64,000 bases of DNA, from NCBI RefSeq assembly GCF_002243515.1, contig NZ_CP022657.1, forward strand, positions 2,223,001 through 2,287,000. The letters run 5' to 3'. Below, in pieces: positions 40,324 through 49,290 of the stretch. A program made the position numbers and the translations under genes. This DNA comes from Tumebacillus algifaecis (lineage in GTDB: Bacteria > Bacillota > Bacilli > Tumebacillales > Tumebacillaceae). A model generated the notes under the pieces. It ran no database searches, was not told the DNA's origin, and saw nothing but the letters and a program-made list of their open reading frames with translations. The first letter of the stretch is position 1, and every line of letters begins with the position of its first letter.

Positions 40324-40594
40324 ATTGCAGCAGGCCAAATTTTTCGGCCAGTTTCAATCCCAGTTCTTCGGTCAGCGAGTGAAAATCGCCTTGGTTCAAT
40401 TCGAAAGGCTCTTCGGTGACCATCGTACCCCAAAAGCCAGCTTCCTCGACGCTTTCTTCAATCAGGTAAGGCAGATGAGGGTGCTCCTCATCGTGTCGCA
40501 TCTCGTAGTAGAACTTATCTGCGTCGCGGTCTTCCTCAGCAATGCGCTCGGTGGTGATGCCAACTTTTTGGCCTTTAAATTTCAAATATTTCAC
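40322..40594 (-). CDS. Conserved-looking acidic small protein
   Basis: A 90-residue acidic, soluble protein. The start KYLKFKGQKVGITTE is beta-rich, followed by an acidic stretch and a C-terminal helix (DFHSLTEELGLKLAEKFGL). It may resemble phage- or plasmid-associated LPD28-type domains, but I do not recognise it with certainty. GTG 40594 is supported by AAGGAAG seven bases upstream on the minus strand. Divergent from the NUDIX gene. Confidence 0.6.
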   Translation of the reverse strand: MKYLKFKGQKVGITTERIAEEDRDADKFYYEMRHDEEHPHLPYLIEESVEEAGFWGTMVTEEPFELNQGDFHSLTEELGLKLAEKFGLLQ

Positions 40595-40611
40595 AAGCAG
40601 TCTTCCTTTCC

Positions 40612-40641
40612 TTGGAATGCAGTTGATTTTTTCATTATACT
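40612..40641 (+). promoter_or_regulatory. Promoter of the NUDIX gene
   Basis: TTGGAA (40612-40617), 18-bp spacer, TATACT (40636-40641). Confidence 0.55.
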
Positions 40642-40675
40642 AGATGATAGTACCGGATCAAAGGAGGCGTTGGAG

Positions 40676-41191
40676 ATGGAGGCGTGTTGGCACCGTCATT
40701 TGGGGGTCTATGGCATCTGCTACGATGAAGAGAGAGAGGCGTTGCTCGTTGTGGAAAAAGCGGGCGGCCCTTACCGTGGACGCTACGATTTGCCCGGTGG
40801 TTCGGTCGATCCCGGCGAAGGGATGCTGGAAGCGTTGCAGCGTGAATTTTTAGAAGAGACAGGCATGCCAGTGACCGTTCAGCAAAATTTGGGTGCTTAT
40901 GATTTTGTTGTACCCCACCTTTTAAAGGATACGACCCATCTGTACCACATCGCCGTCTTTTATGAGGCGACGCTTGCGGAAGAGGAGGCGTCGGTCGGCT
41001 CGATCGAACAGGTGCTGCAAAAGGGCGGTGCACTCGAACTGAACGATTCGTTCGGGTTGGAGTGGGTGCATCTTGGCGAACTAGAAGAGGCGAACACCTC
41101 GCCGCTGGTCCGAAAAGCGCTGGAATGGATCGAGTCTGGACGAATGAGTTCAGAGACGGTGGTGTATGAAAGCTGGACGGTGTTACAATAA
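40676..41191 (+). CDS. NUDIX hydrolase
   Basis: A 171-residue hydrolase of nucleoside-diphosphate-linked compounds. The 23-residue Nudix box is complete: GSVDPGE, seven residues, then REFLEETGM, so metal binding and catalysis are likely. The substrate cannot be told from sequence. AAAGGAGG is 9 bases before ATG 40676. hflX follows 31 bases after its stop. Confidence 0.88.
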   Translation: MEACWHRHLGVYGICYDEEREALLVVEKAGGPYRGRYDLPGGSVDPGEGMLEALQREFLEETGMPVTVQQNLGAYDFVVPHLLKDTTHLYHIAVFYEATLAEEEASVGSIEQVLQKGGALELNDSFGLEWVHLGELEEANTSPLVRKALEWIESGRMSSETVVYESWTVLQ

Positions 41192-41222
41192 CAGCTAAGA
41201 TCAGATAAAAAGGAATGGTCAC

Positions 41223-42593
41223 ATGCATGAAATTCAGGAACAAATCGATCGCGTCGAGCGAGCGGTGCTCGTTGGACTACGTTTGAATCAACAGGATGAA
41301 ATGGTTTGGACGATGGCGTTTCAAGAATTGCACGGCTTAGTGGAAACGGCGGGTGCGGAAGTGGTGTCCGAAGTGGTGCAAAACCGCGGGTTGCCCGATT
41401 CGGCAACCTATATCGGAAGCGGAAAGCTCGCCGAACTTCGCGCCGTGGTGGAAGAATTGGAAGCGGATCTCGTCGTCTTTGACTCAGAACTGTCGCCCAA
41501 ACATGTGCGCAACCTACAAGACGCGCTGCCTTGCCGAGTGCTCGACCGCACCCAGATCATTTTAGATATCTTCGCTTTGCGCGCCAAAACGCGGGAAGGC
41601 AAACTGCAGGTCGAACTTGCGCAGCTCAACTACCTGCTGCCGCGCCTGACCGGACGAGGTGCCTCCATGTCGCGGCTTGGCGGCGGGGTCGGTACCCGCG
41701 GGCCAGGTGAGACCAAGTTGGAGACAGATCGACGCTATATCCATCGCCGTCTGGTCGAACTGAGCCGTCAGTTGGATGAAGTGCGCAAACACCGCGACCT
41801 GCACCGTCAGCGCCGCAAAAAGCAGGAAGTCCCGGTGATCGCATTTGTAGGCTATACCAACGCCGGCAAATCGACGTTGATGCGCAAGATCGTCGAGCGC
41901 TACGGGACTGGCAGCAAAGATGTCGCCGAAGGGCGCAACCGACTGTTCGATACGCTAGACACGACAACGCGGCAAGTGCAGTTGCCCGATGGCAAGACGG
42001 CGATCTTCTCAGATACGGTCGGTTTTATCCAGAAACTGCCACACTCGCTGGTCAAGGCGTTCCGCTCGACGCTCGAAGAAACTGCGGAGGCCGATCTGAT
42101 CGTTCATGTCGTCGATGCATCCCATCCAAATTATGACGTGCAGATGAACACGGTCTATCAAGTGCTTGGACAGCTTGACGTGCTAAACCGTCCGGTGCTG
42201 ACCGCGTTTAATAAAATTGACCTTGTGCCGGGCACTTGGATTGGCAATGATCCGAACTCGACGGAGACGATTCGCTTGTCTGCGCTGAAAGGTGACGGGG
42301 TGCTGGATATGATGGAGAAGATCGACGACTTGGTCGGAGTGCGCCATCTGATCGTCAAGGCGGAGGTGCCGTATCGGGAGAGCGCTTTGGTGGCGAAAAT
42401 TCACCGTGAAGGGCGACTCTTTATGGAAGAGCATCGCGAGACGGGCACTTATCTGCATGCTGAGGTCCCGCAGCATTTGGCAGAGGAACTGCGGGCCTAC
42501 TTCGTCGAGGAAGCGCAGACAGCACAGCCGGTCCGCGCGGTGAAGACGAAAGATCAAATGATTTTCGATATGACAGATTCGACGCTGCAGTAA
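41223..42593 (+). CDS. hflX: HflX, ribosome-splitting GTPase
   Basis: Splits stalled or hibernating 70S ribosomes. 456 residues: N-terminal HflX domain (about 25-195, with GSGKLAELRAVVEEL and the glycine-rich LTGRGASMSRLGGGVG followed by TRGPGETKLE), G domain with P-loop GYTNAGKST (about 208), DTVGFI, and NKID, and a C-terminal domain (about 370-456). It is the B. subtilis ynbA/hflX position before ynbB-glnRA. With the ABC-F factor nearby, the region has two ribosome-rescue functions. Confidence 0.95.
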   Translation: MHEIQEQIDRVERAVLVGLRLNQQDEMVWTMAFQELHGLVETAGAEVVSEVVQNRGLPDSATYIGSGKLAELRAVVEELEADLVVFDSELSPKHVRNLQDALPCRVLDRTQIILDIFALRAKTREGKLQVELAQLNYLLPRLTGRGASMSRLGGGVGTRGPGETKLETDRRYIHRRLVELSRQLDEVRKHRDLHRQRRKKQEVPVIAFVGYTNAGKSTLMRKIVERYGTGSKDVAEGRNRLFDTLDTTTRQVQLPDGKTAIFSDTVGFIQKLPHSLVKAFRSTLEETAEADLIVHVVDASHPNYDVQMNTVYQVLGQLDVLNRPVLTAFNKIDLVPGTWIGNDPNSTETIRLSALKGDGVLDMMEKIDDLVGVRHLIVKAEVPYRESALVAKIHREGRLFMEEHRETGTYLHAEVPQHLAEELRAYFVEEAQTAQPVRAVKTKDQMIFDMTDSTLQ

Positions 42594-42605
42594 GCGCAGG
42601 AGAGG

Positions 42606-42640
42606 AGAACCAATCGCGTGTAAAGGATTGGTTCTTTCTT
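42606..42640 (+). terminator. Rho-independent terminator of hflX
   Basis: AGAACCAATC (42606-42615) and GATTGGTTCT (42626-42635) around a 10-nt loop, then TTCTTT. Confidence 0.82.
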
Positions 42641-42687
42641 TAAATCGAAACTACATTATTCGTCTATAAATTTTATTAGGTAAGTTG

Positions 42688-42716
42688 TTGACTTTATCGA
42701 AAAGTCTGCTTATACT
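42688..42716 (+). promoter_or_regulatory. Strong sigma-A promoter
   Basis: TTGACT (42688-42693), exactly 17 bp, TATACT (42711-42716). The best-matching promoter in this part of the window; a terminator follows only about 30 bases after the predicted start of transcription. Confidence 0.75.
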
Positions 42717-42752
42717 GTAAGTACAAGAGAGAGTAAACATTGAGAGCAGCGA

Positions 42753-42790
42753 GGAAAAGGCACCCGATTGGGTGCCTTTTCCAATTTTGT
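42753..42790 (+). terminator. Terminator immediately after a promoter
   Basis: GGAAAAGGCACCC (42753-42765), loop GATT, GGGTGCCTTTTCC (42770-42782), followed by AATTTTG. It would end transcripts from the promoter at 42688 after about 65 nt, giving a small RNA or an attenuated leader for the beta-propeller gene. Confidence 0.75.
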
Positions 42791-42853
42791 GCATGTGGAT
42801 TCAGCAGTGGGAAATAGTACGGAGGATACCATGTAATGTCAGGAGGGCTTCGC

Positions 42854-44140
42854 ATGCAACGTTATTGGAAGCGCATCAGACTGGTCTTCTTCTGTATGAT
42901 CCTGTTGATCTACTCGACTCCACTACCTGCCGCCGCTTGGCAGGGCGATTGGCTCGAACTCGCTTTCATCCGCAACGGAAAGCTGTGGGTCAAACAAGGG
43001 GGACAGGAGCGTCCGATCACCGCAGATGGTATCGCGTCTTGGCCAAGTTGGTCACCAGACGGGAAGTGGATCGCCTATCTCAGGCGGGAGAGCGTGCAAG
43101 CAGACCTGGCGCAGCTGTGGCTTTATGATACGACGAAGGGTCGGACGTATCAGGTGCAAGATGCTGTGCAGGATGTGAATTGGTCGCCCACGCAAAACCT
43201 GTTGGCCTATCGGATCGATTCAATTTTGACGGTCACCGATTTGCGAGATGGCCATCCGCGACGTGCACAGGAGGTCGTCCCTGGGGTCGGCGAATATTCG
43301 TGGTTGCCTGACGGAAGTGGATTTTTGGTCTCAGCGGCAGGCAGTTTGGGGCCGATGGGATGGTCGCCGAGCGAACTGTACAAGGTGATCGCTTCCCCCG
43401 ATGAAGCGACGAAACAGGTGCACAAATTCTACACGTTGCCGACCACGTTTCGCTTTCAGGGTCAGCAGTTTTTGGCGGTCGGGACAAGCCGTTTTAAATG
43501 GTCGGCAGATGGCAAGTGGATCAGCTTTCTTGCGACGCAGACCGCGTCCTTGTCGGCCGACGAGAACGTATTATGCCTGCTGTCCAGCGATGGCAAAACG
43601 TTTGTTCCGACGGCGGAGATGCTCGCCTATGACCGGTGGTTCAAGTGGTCGCCCCAAGATGCCACGCTTGGCGTGATTGCAGGCATTGGACGGTTTTCAC
43701 TGGTAGGAAAGCGACTGCAACTGTTTGGACCGCCTTTTGGACACGGGAGGACGCTGACGCCGAACAAACAGGCGGACCGCTCGTTTGACTGGCTTGATGC
43801 GCAGACCTTGCTCGTCTCCAGAAGTGCTGAGCCCGCTTCTGATCACGAGCCGTTGGCAAACGTCATGCCCAAAATTTTTCAGGTGCACGGAAAGGACGGG
43901 ACTGCTCAAGCGATCAGTTCGCCACAAGCGGGGGCAGGTGATTTCGACCCGCAAGTGTTAAGCGGTGGACAGGCGATCACTTGGGTGCGTTGGGATCGAA
44001 GACGAGCGGATATTTGGGTGGCCGACCGTGACGGATCACATGCCAAACGTTGGGTCGAAGGCATCGGGGAAGGGCAGTTGTCTGTTGAGCATTGGCATTG
44101 GGACAGCGTGATAAGTTGGAAAAAACAGCATGACCGCTAA
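42854..44140 (+). CDS. Exported beta-propeller protein (TolB/WD40-like)
   Basis: A 428-residue secreted protein. Signal peptide at residues 1-31 (RYWKRIR, hydrophobic core, PAAA). The rest shows TolB/PD40-type repeats, each with an SPDGK- or SADGKW-like turn: SWPSWSPDGKWIAYL, VNWSPTQNLLAYR, FKWSADGKWISFL, FKWSPQDATLGVI, ending with VRWDRRRADIWVADRDGS. Function unknown. AGGAGGG is 6 bases before ATG 42854. It lies in the segment inserted between hflX and ynbB relative to Bacillus. Confidence 0.83.
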   Translation: MQRYWKRIRLVFFCMILLIYSTPLPAAAWQGDWLELAFIRNGKLWVKQGGQERPITADGIASWPSWSPDGKWIAYLRRESVQADLAQLWLYDTTKGRTYQVQDAVQDVNWSPTQNLLAYRIDSILTVTDLRDGHPRRAQEVVPGVGEYSWLPDGSGFLVSAAGSLGPMGWSPSELYKVIASPDEATKQVHKFYTLPTTFRFQGQQFLAVGTSRFKWSADGKWISFLATQTASLSADENVLCLLSSDGKTFVPTAEMLAYDRWFKWSPQDATLGVIAGIGRFSLVGKRLQLFGPPFGHGRTLTPNKQADRSFDWLDAQTLLVSRSAEPASDHEPLANVMPKIFQVHGKDGTAQAISSPQAGAGDFDPQVLSGGQAITWVRWDRRRADIWVADRDGSHAKRWVEGIGEGQLSVEHWHWDSVISWKKQHDR

Positions 44141-44155
44141 GGGTCATGCTGTTTT
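44122..44155. terminator. Bidirectional terminator overlapping both stop codons
   Basis: AAAACAGCATGACC (44122-44135) pairs with GGTCATGCTGTTTT (44142-44155) around GCTAAG. The plus-strand stop is in the loop and the minus-strand stop in the 3' arm. Confidence 0.87.
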
Positions 44156-44815
44156 GAGTTGTTGGAGTTGGGTGATCAAGTCTTGTAGTGGCAGTTCGGC
44201 CATCGAATCGAGCCGGATGTCGAAGCCTTCAAAGGCGAGGTGCTTGGTGATCGTGTTGGGGAAGATTACGCAGTGCATGCCAGCCGCTTTTGCTGCGCGC
44301 AGGCCATTGTAGGAATCTTCGAAGGCGAGTGCGTGTGCGGGATCGATCCCAAGTGCTGTCAGTGCCGAGAGATAGAGCTCAGGATCAGGCTTTACGCGTC
44401 TGACATCATTCGATGTGCGGATCACCTCAAAGTGTTGACGCAGGTCAAGGCGTTCAAGGAATGTAAGCACCCATTCGCGGCTGGAACTGGAAGCGAGTCC
44501 GATCTTGATGCCGAGTTGTTTGGCTTGGCGTAGATAGTCCTCCACGCCCGGGCGCAAGACGACCTCTTGCATCAGTTGGGAATGGAGATCGGCTGTCTTT
44601 TGCCGAAGCTGTGGTTGGTCGAGGGAGCGCCCGATGCAGGTTTCCAAATGGAGGTAGGGATCGAACTGTTCGAGGCTGGTTCCGACACATTGCAAATAGG
44701 TTTCTAGTGGCAGATGGGCGCCATGCTCCTGATAAACGGCGAGCATCGCCTCATACCACGGTGTTTCCGTATCGATGATCAATCCGTCAAAGTCAAAGAC
44801 GACCGCTTGGATCAT
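44144..44815 (-). CDS. HAD-superfamily phosphatase/phosphomutase (subfamily IA)
   Basis: A 223-residue enzyme with all four HAD motifs: VFDFDGLIIDTE (nucleophile Asp8, acid/base Asp10), LASSSS, a lysine in VKPDPELY, and FEDSYNGLRAAKAAG. A cap domain lies between motifs I and II, as in beta-phosphoglucomutase and phosphoglycolate phosphatase; the substrate is not identifiable. AAAGGGGG is 7 bases before the ATG on the minus strand. Confidence 0.88.
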   Translation of the reverse strand: MIQAVVFDFDGLIIDTETPWYEAMLAVYQEHGAHLPLETYLQCVGTSLEQFDPYLHLETCIGRSLDQPQLRQKTADLHSQLMQEVVLRPGVEDYLRQAKQLGIKIGLASSSSREWVLTFLERLDLRQHFEVIRTSNDVRRVKPDPELYLSALTALGIDPAHALAFEDSYNGLRAAKAAGMHCVIFPNTITKHLAFEGFDIRLDSMAELPLQDLITQLQQLKTA

Positions 44816-44913
44816 AGGAAGGCCCCCTTTTCAAAGTTAAATACAACAATAATCGAGGCGATCTGTCAGGTCAACCCAATTGCTACTTTTTTTGCGACCC
44901 TTTTCGTCCATTT

Positions 44914-44942
44914 TGAAACCTTTTCCGGCCGTGTCTCGTGTA
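44914..44942 (+). promoter_or_regulatory. ECF-sigma-type promoter of the ABC/ECF operon
   Basis: TGAAACC (44914-44920), 16-bp spacer, CGTGTA (44937-44942). This fits the sigma-W-like ECF pattern TGAAAC-N16-CGT. The operon it leads encodes an ECF sigma factor, so positive autoregulation is likely. Two AT-rich bases precede the -35, as usual for this class. Confidence 0.6.
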
Positions 44943-44997
44943 AGGTGTGTGATCACGTACTACAAATGGATCGAGCATGTTCGGAGAGGGGAACTTC

Positions 44998-45876
44998 ATG
45001 CATACGGTAGAAATCGCGGGCTTGCGCAAAGTGTACGGCAAGTTTCACGCGCTAAAAGGGATTGATTTGAAGCTGGAACCTGGTCTGTTCGGGCTGCTTG
45101 GCCCAAACGGGGCGGGGAAGACGACGTTGATGCAAATCGTCTGTACGCTTTTGGATTTTGATGCGGGTCAGGTGTTGGTTCACGGTTTGGATCTGCGAAA
45201 GGAAGGGCATCTGATTCGGGGTCTGCTCGGTTATCTGCCGCAGCATTTCAATCTGCCGACGCAGTTTACCGGAAAGGAATTTCTGCATTACGCAGCTTCG
45301 ATGAAAGGCTTGTCCGACCGTCGGGAGCGTCAGCAACAAGTCGAGCGGGTGCTTCAGGAAGTCAACCTACAAGACGAAGCGAACAAAAGGGTCAAAGGTT
45401 ATTCGGGCGGCATGAAGCGCCGCCTTGGCATCGCACAGGCGTTGCTCGGTGACCCCAAGTTGATCATCGTGGATGAACCAACTGCCGGACTCGACCCAGC
45501 GGAGCGGATTCGCTTTCGGAATCTGATCGCGAGGCTGAGTGCGGAGCGGACGATCTTGCTCTCCACGCACATCGTCAGCGACATCGAAGCGAGCTGCGAT
45601 CAGGCGGCTGTCCTGTTGCGAGGGGAGCTGAAATTTCAAGGCTCCCTGCAAGAATTGGCCGCCAAGGCGGAGGGTCTGGTCTATGAGGCGATCGTACCTG
45701 CAAATCGCTATGAGGAGATCGAAAAAGAGCATACGATCATCGCCTCGCGCAAGGAACACAGCGATTTAATCCTGCGCATTTTAGCTGGTGCACCTCCACT
45801 GCAAGGTGCAGAGTTGGTCAAGCCTGTGGTGGAAGATGGGTACATGTCGATCCTGAGGGGGATGGAACATGTTTAA
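44998..45876 (+). CDS. ABC transporter ATP-binding protein
   Basis: A 292-residue ABC-2-type ATPase. Walker A GPNGAGKTT, signature YSGGMKRR, Walker B LIIVDEPTAGLDP, and H-loop LLSTHIVSD are all intact; the last 80 residues form a DUF4162-like tail. GAGAGGGG is 6 bases before ATG 44998. It overlaps the permease gene by 8 bases, so the two form a transporter. Substrate unknown; similar systems act in envelope stress or bacteriocin defence. Confidence 0.9.
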   Translation: MHTVEIAGLRKVYGKFHALKGIDLKLEPGLFGLLGPNGAGKTTLMQIVCTLLDFDAGQVLVHGLDLRKEGHLIRGLLGYLPQHFNLPTQFTGKEFLHYAASMKGLSDRRERQQQVERVLQEVNLQDEANKRVKGYSGGMKRRLGIAQALLGDPKLIIVDEPTAGLDPAERIRFRNLIARLSAERTILLSTHIVSDIEASCDQAAVLLRGELKFQGSLQELAAKAEGLVYEAIVPANRYEEIEKEHTIIASRKEHSDLILRILAGAPPLQGAELVKPVVEDGYMSILRGMEHV

Positions 45877-48046
45877 ACTGCGCCAGGTGTTGCGCTATGA
45901 AGGGCTTTTGCTGCTCCGTAGCAAGACGATGATGGGGTTTTTGATTCTTTTTGCACTGTTTTGGTTGGGAGCGGTCGGATTTTATGAAGTGACCGATCTG
46001 CCGAATACGCGGGCCGGGTTTTTCTATGAGCTGTTGTTTCGGTGGTATGTGCTGTGGGTGATGTTGCTGGTAGCAGGTCTGGTCGGAACGTATCTCGCTC
46101 AAAAGGACCACTCGAGCCGATTTGAGCAGTTGTTGCTAGTCTGGAAAGTGAAAAACAGCGAATGGTTGATCGGCAAATGGTTGGTTGTTCAAGCATATGG
46201 CGCTGTGCTCACCTTGATGACGCTGATCATTTTCGGGGGATGGCTGGCGACAGGGAACTATGACCTGAAGGGCTGGCTACAGCACATGGCGTTTGTGTTT
46301 TTGAATGTGGGAGGCGCGGTGTTCTTCTTTTCGACGCTTTGTTTTTGGCTCGGAAAGACGATCAAAAACCGGCTGGTCTATCTGCTGATTCCTGTGCTTT
46401 GGGTGGCAATGTCCTGGATTCAAATCGAGGTGGCCGGGCACTCTTCTTTGAATCCGCGACTGCGGCTGTTGGCTCCTTATTTCACCGAATATTATTTTTC
46501 CCCATTTGGAGATGTGTTCGAATTATCAGGGAATCAATCGCTTGTGTGGCTGCACCAGTCGGCAGTTCTGCTGTTCGGTGTGGCGCTTATGTTGCTCATG
46601 TTGCTGTTGTACCGCAAGCATCGGCAGGAGGGGGCGGAGCGGCGGTATGGCAGATTGGGGCTGGTGATTGCGATCGTGCCCGCTCTGCTGCTTACCGCAT
46701 GGCGATTGCAGATGTATGAAGGGAAGCTGGAGCAACACGTTCAGTTTGCCCAAGCGCGGATGGTGCTGCCAGAGAACAACGAAAATTTTTATGAGCAGAC
46801 CCCAAGGCGCTTGGACACACAGTTCTCGATGGATCGCACCGATCTGCAAGTCACATTGCTGGGGGGCAATCGCATTACGGTCAACGCGGTGCTGACAGCG
46901 ACCTATCATGGGACACAGCCAACGCGGCAACTTGATCTGGCGCTGTTTGGCGATCTGAAGGTGCAAGAAGTACGAGCGAAGAACGATGCTGCGATCGTCT
47001 GGGAACAGGTGGGAGATTCGATCAATGTCACGCTTTCGGAGTCGGTCGCGTCGGAAGAATCGATCGAACTCGCCATGCGCTATGAAGGCAGCGTGTTGCA
47101 AACCGATTGGGATGCGTTTGCATCGACCTCCTTTGCAGAGGAGGGGCGTGTGTTCCTGCGTAAAGGAAGCGGCTGGTATCCGCTGATCGGGAAGCGAGAA
47201 TTTTGGAAAGCGCGTGAGCACAATAATCGCTATCTGAATTTTGAGTTACGGGAAGTGACTTTTGAGGAGCCGAGTCCGACCGAGTTTACCGTGCAGATCG
47301 AGCAGGCGGAGGAACTGGATGCGGTGCTGGCCATGTCGATTGCACAGACGGGGGCCAACACGTTTGCCGGACGAGCGACCGACTTGGCACTTGTCGGCGG
47401 ACATCTGACCGCAAAGACGGTCGAAGGAGTTCGCGTATATGCGCATCCTGACGTGATCGCCTATGCAACTGCAGAAGTTCAAGCAAAACTGCAAGGGTGG
47501 AACTATATGGAACGCCTCCTTGGTGTACAGCAGGCACCGCAAGCGGTGTTCGTCATCGGAGCCTCTGCGATTCAGCCTACCTCCGTACAAGATTCTCTGC
47601 TGCAGTATTGGAGCGTGTATACGTTAGGCAGAAAGGCAGACATGTATTACTATAAGACCGACTATCTGGTCCAGTTGCCTTTGGATCCCGCGTTTTTCAC
47701 CTCGGATGGACAGTATGCCTATCATCTCGATCTGTTAGTAAATGCGATAAAATGGGCGGTACGAAAAGAGTTCCAAGATACGCATGACCATAACCGTTTT
47801 GTCGAGTTTTATACCCAGACCTATTTTTGGGATTCACAGCACCATCTGCAACCAGAAGAAGAAGCGCTTCGGAAGCAGGCGGAACGTTGGATCGAGACGA
47901 TCGGACGGTATGACGAGCAAGGGCCGCGTGAGTATGAAGCATTGATACGCTTTTTATATAAGCAGTACAAGTTGGCGCAAACACCGGAGGATTTCGATAT
48001 GGCAAAAGCGTTGACGCTCTATGAGCAAGGAGGAGCCGCCCAGTGA
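45869..48046 (+). CDS. Large ABC-2 permease with extracytoplasmic M1-like domain
   Basis: 725 residues. Six hydrophobic segments in the first 270 residues form an ABC-2 permease; the remaining 450 residues lie outside the membrane and resemble the M1-aminopeptidase-like domain fused to some ABC-2 permeases. I find no HEXXH zinc motif in it, so it is probably a non-catalytic version that binds peptides or partners (inference). The segment MYYYKTDYLVQLPLDPAFFT and the helical end fit that class loosely. Start overlaps the ATPase gene, end overlaps the next gene by 4 bases. Confidence 0.78.
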   Translation: MFKLRQVLRYEGLLLLRSKTMMGFLILFALFWLGAVGFYEVTDLPNTRAGFFYELLFRWYVLWVMLLVAGLVGTYLAQKDHSSRFEQLLLVWKVKNSEWLIGKWLVVQAYGAVLTLMTLIIFGGWLATGNYDLKGWLQHMAFVFLNVGGAVFFFSTLCFWLGKTIKNRLVYLLIPVLWVAMSWIQIEVAGHSSLNPRLRLLAPYFTEYYFSPFGDVFELSGNQSLVWLHQSAVLLFGVALMLLMLLLYRKHRQEGAERRYGRLGLVIAIVPALLLTAWRLQMYEGKLEQHVQFAQARMVLPENNENFYEQTPRRLDTQFSMDRTDLQVTLLGGNRITVNAVLTATYHGTQPTRQLDLALFGDLKVQEVRAKNDAAIVWEQVGDSINVTLSESVASEESIELAMRYEGSVLQTDWDAFASTSFAEEGRVFLRKGSGWYPLIGKREFWKAREHNNRYLNFELREVTFEEPSPTEFTVQIEQAEELDAVLAMSIAQTGANTFAGRATDLALVGGHLTAKTVEGVRVYAHPDVIAYATAEVQAKLQGWNYMERLLGVQQAPQAVFVIGASAIQPTSVQDSLLQYWSVYTLGRKADMYYYKTDYLVQLPLDPAFFTSDGQYAYHLDLLVNAIKWAVRKEFQDTHDHNRFVEFYTQTYFWDSQHHLQPEEEALRKQAERWIETIGRYDEQGPREYEALIRFLYKQYKLAQTPEDFDMAKALTLYEQGGAAQ

Positions 48047-48720
48047 ACGGGTTGCTGACTCGATACGCATTGCTGTTGCGCTTGTGGATTCGCTCTTGGT
48101 TCGCATATGGCATCCTGGTGCTGGTCCTGCTTGCGGCAAATGTCGTTTCGCTTTATATAGGGAGCGTCTCCGATACCGTTTCGTTGCTCTATGAGACGGT
48201 TGGCGTGTTGCTTTTGATCTTCTTTTTGACGTGGCCGTTGATGATCGATTTTGATTCGTCGTACGTGGAACTGATTTTTACTTACCCGATGCGGCGCTTG
48301 GCATTTTTGATCGAGCGGTTGTTGTTCGGCTGGCTGTTCTTTTCTGGTATCATGGTCGTGCTGTCCATGTGGTTTGCGCATGCTCTGTCCGAACAGGTCT
48401 TTAAGGCGCTCCTGTTCACGATGCCGCTCTACCTGATCTGCACAGCCGTTGTCGGGCTGGGAACGGTGTTGATGCGCCACTCACTGGGCGGACTGCTGGC
48501 GGGCCTTTGCTTTTGGATGCTGTTCGCGGTGATCAAAGGACTGATGGGGGCGTACTCTGGCGTGATCTTACATTTTAATTCGGTGAGCTATTTTGCCTTC
48601 CACTGGAAATTGCACGACGCGGATGATGTCTGGATTATACACAATCGATTGGTTTTTGCGGGACTTGCTGTGCTGTTGAGCGCCGTGATGATGTGGCGAT
48701 TTGCGCGCAAGCAACGATAG
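48043..48720 (+). CDS. Membrane protein, ABC-2-type permease subunit
   Basis: A 225-residue polytopic protein with six membrane segments (about residues 18-40, 45-68, 85-108, 120-140, 145-165, 197-218), likely the second permease of the transporter. GTG 48043 overlaps the previous stop and has AAGGAGGAG seven bases upstream. No signature residues identify the cargo. Confidence 0.75.
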   Translation: MNGLLTRYALLLRLWIRSWFAYGILVLVLLAANVVSLYIGSVSDTVSLLYETVGVLLLIFFLTWPLMIDFDSSYVELIFTYPMRRLAFLIERLLFGWLFFSGIMVVLSMWFAHALSEQVFKALLFTMPLYLICTAVVGLGTVLMRHSLGGLLAGLCFWMLFAVIKGLMGAYSGVILHFNSVSYFAFHWKLHDADDVWIIHNRLVFAGLAVLLSAVMMWRFARKQR

Positions 48721-48738
48721 GAGAGGAGGGGGCATATC

Positions 48739-49290
48739 GTGCAGGATGAGGAATCGATGCGGCAGTTGGCGGTGGGCAACGATGCGGCGATGGATTCGAT
48801 CATTTTTCGCCACCACAAGCCGCTGTTTGGCTATTTGTATCGCATGACGCTCGATGAGAAAGTGGCCGAAGATCTGGTGCAGGATACGTTTGTCGCGATC
48901 TATCAGCAGGGTCAGCGGGGCTTTGTGCCCGATCGCTTCAAGCCGTGGCTGTACAAGATTGCGACGAACACCTGTCGAGATTATTGGAAGAAAGCGTCAA
49001 CGCGGCGGGAACTGCCGATCGAAACACAAGAGGCGTCGCCAGCGTCAGTTACGAATTTGATCGACAGGCAAGTGGAGCGCCAATGGATGATCGATTCGCT
49101 CAATCGCTTACCGATCGCCTATCGTACCGTGTTGTATCTGCGCTTTTATCAGGACATGAAACACAGCGAGATCGCCGCCGCGCTTGAATTGCCTGTGAAT
49201 ACTGTAAAAACGCAGGTCGTGCGCGGGTTGCAAAAGTTAGAGAGCATTTTAAAGGAAGCTGAGTCGGAGCGGGAGGTGATGAGCAGATGA
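48739..49290 (+). CDS. ECF (group 4) RNA polymerase sigma factor
   Basis: A 183-residue extracytoplasmic-function sigma factor: region 2 FGYLYRMTLDEKVAEDLVQD followed by TFVAIYQQ, and region 4 LPIAYRTVLYLRFYQDMKHS with the helix EIAAALELPVNTVKTQVVRG. GTG 48739 has AGGAGGGGG seven bases upstream. The following gene starts inside its stop (ATGA) and encodes a membrane protein, the usual position of an anti-sigma factor. Probably recognises the TGAAACC/CGTGTA promoter at 44914. Confidence 0.93.
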   Translation: MQDEESMRQLAVGNDAAMDSIIFRHHKPLFGYLYRMTLDEKVAEDLVQDTFVAIYQQGQRGFVPDRFKPWLYKIATNTCRDYWKKASTRRELPIETQEASPASVTNLIDRQVERQWMIDSLNRLPIAYRTVLYLRFYQDMKHSEIAAALELPVNTVKTQVVRGLQKLESILKEAESEREVMSR

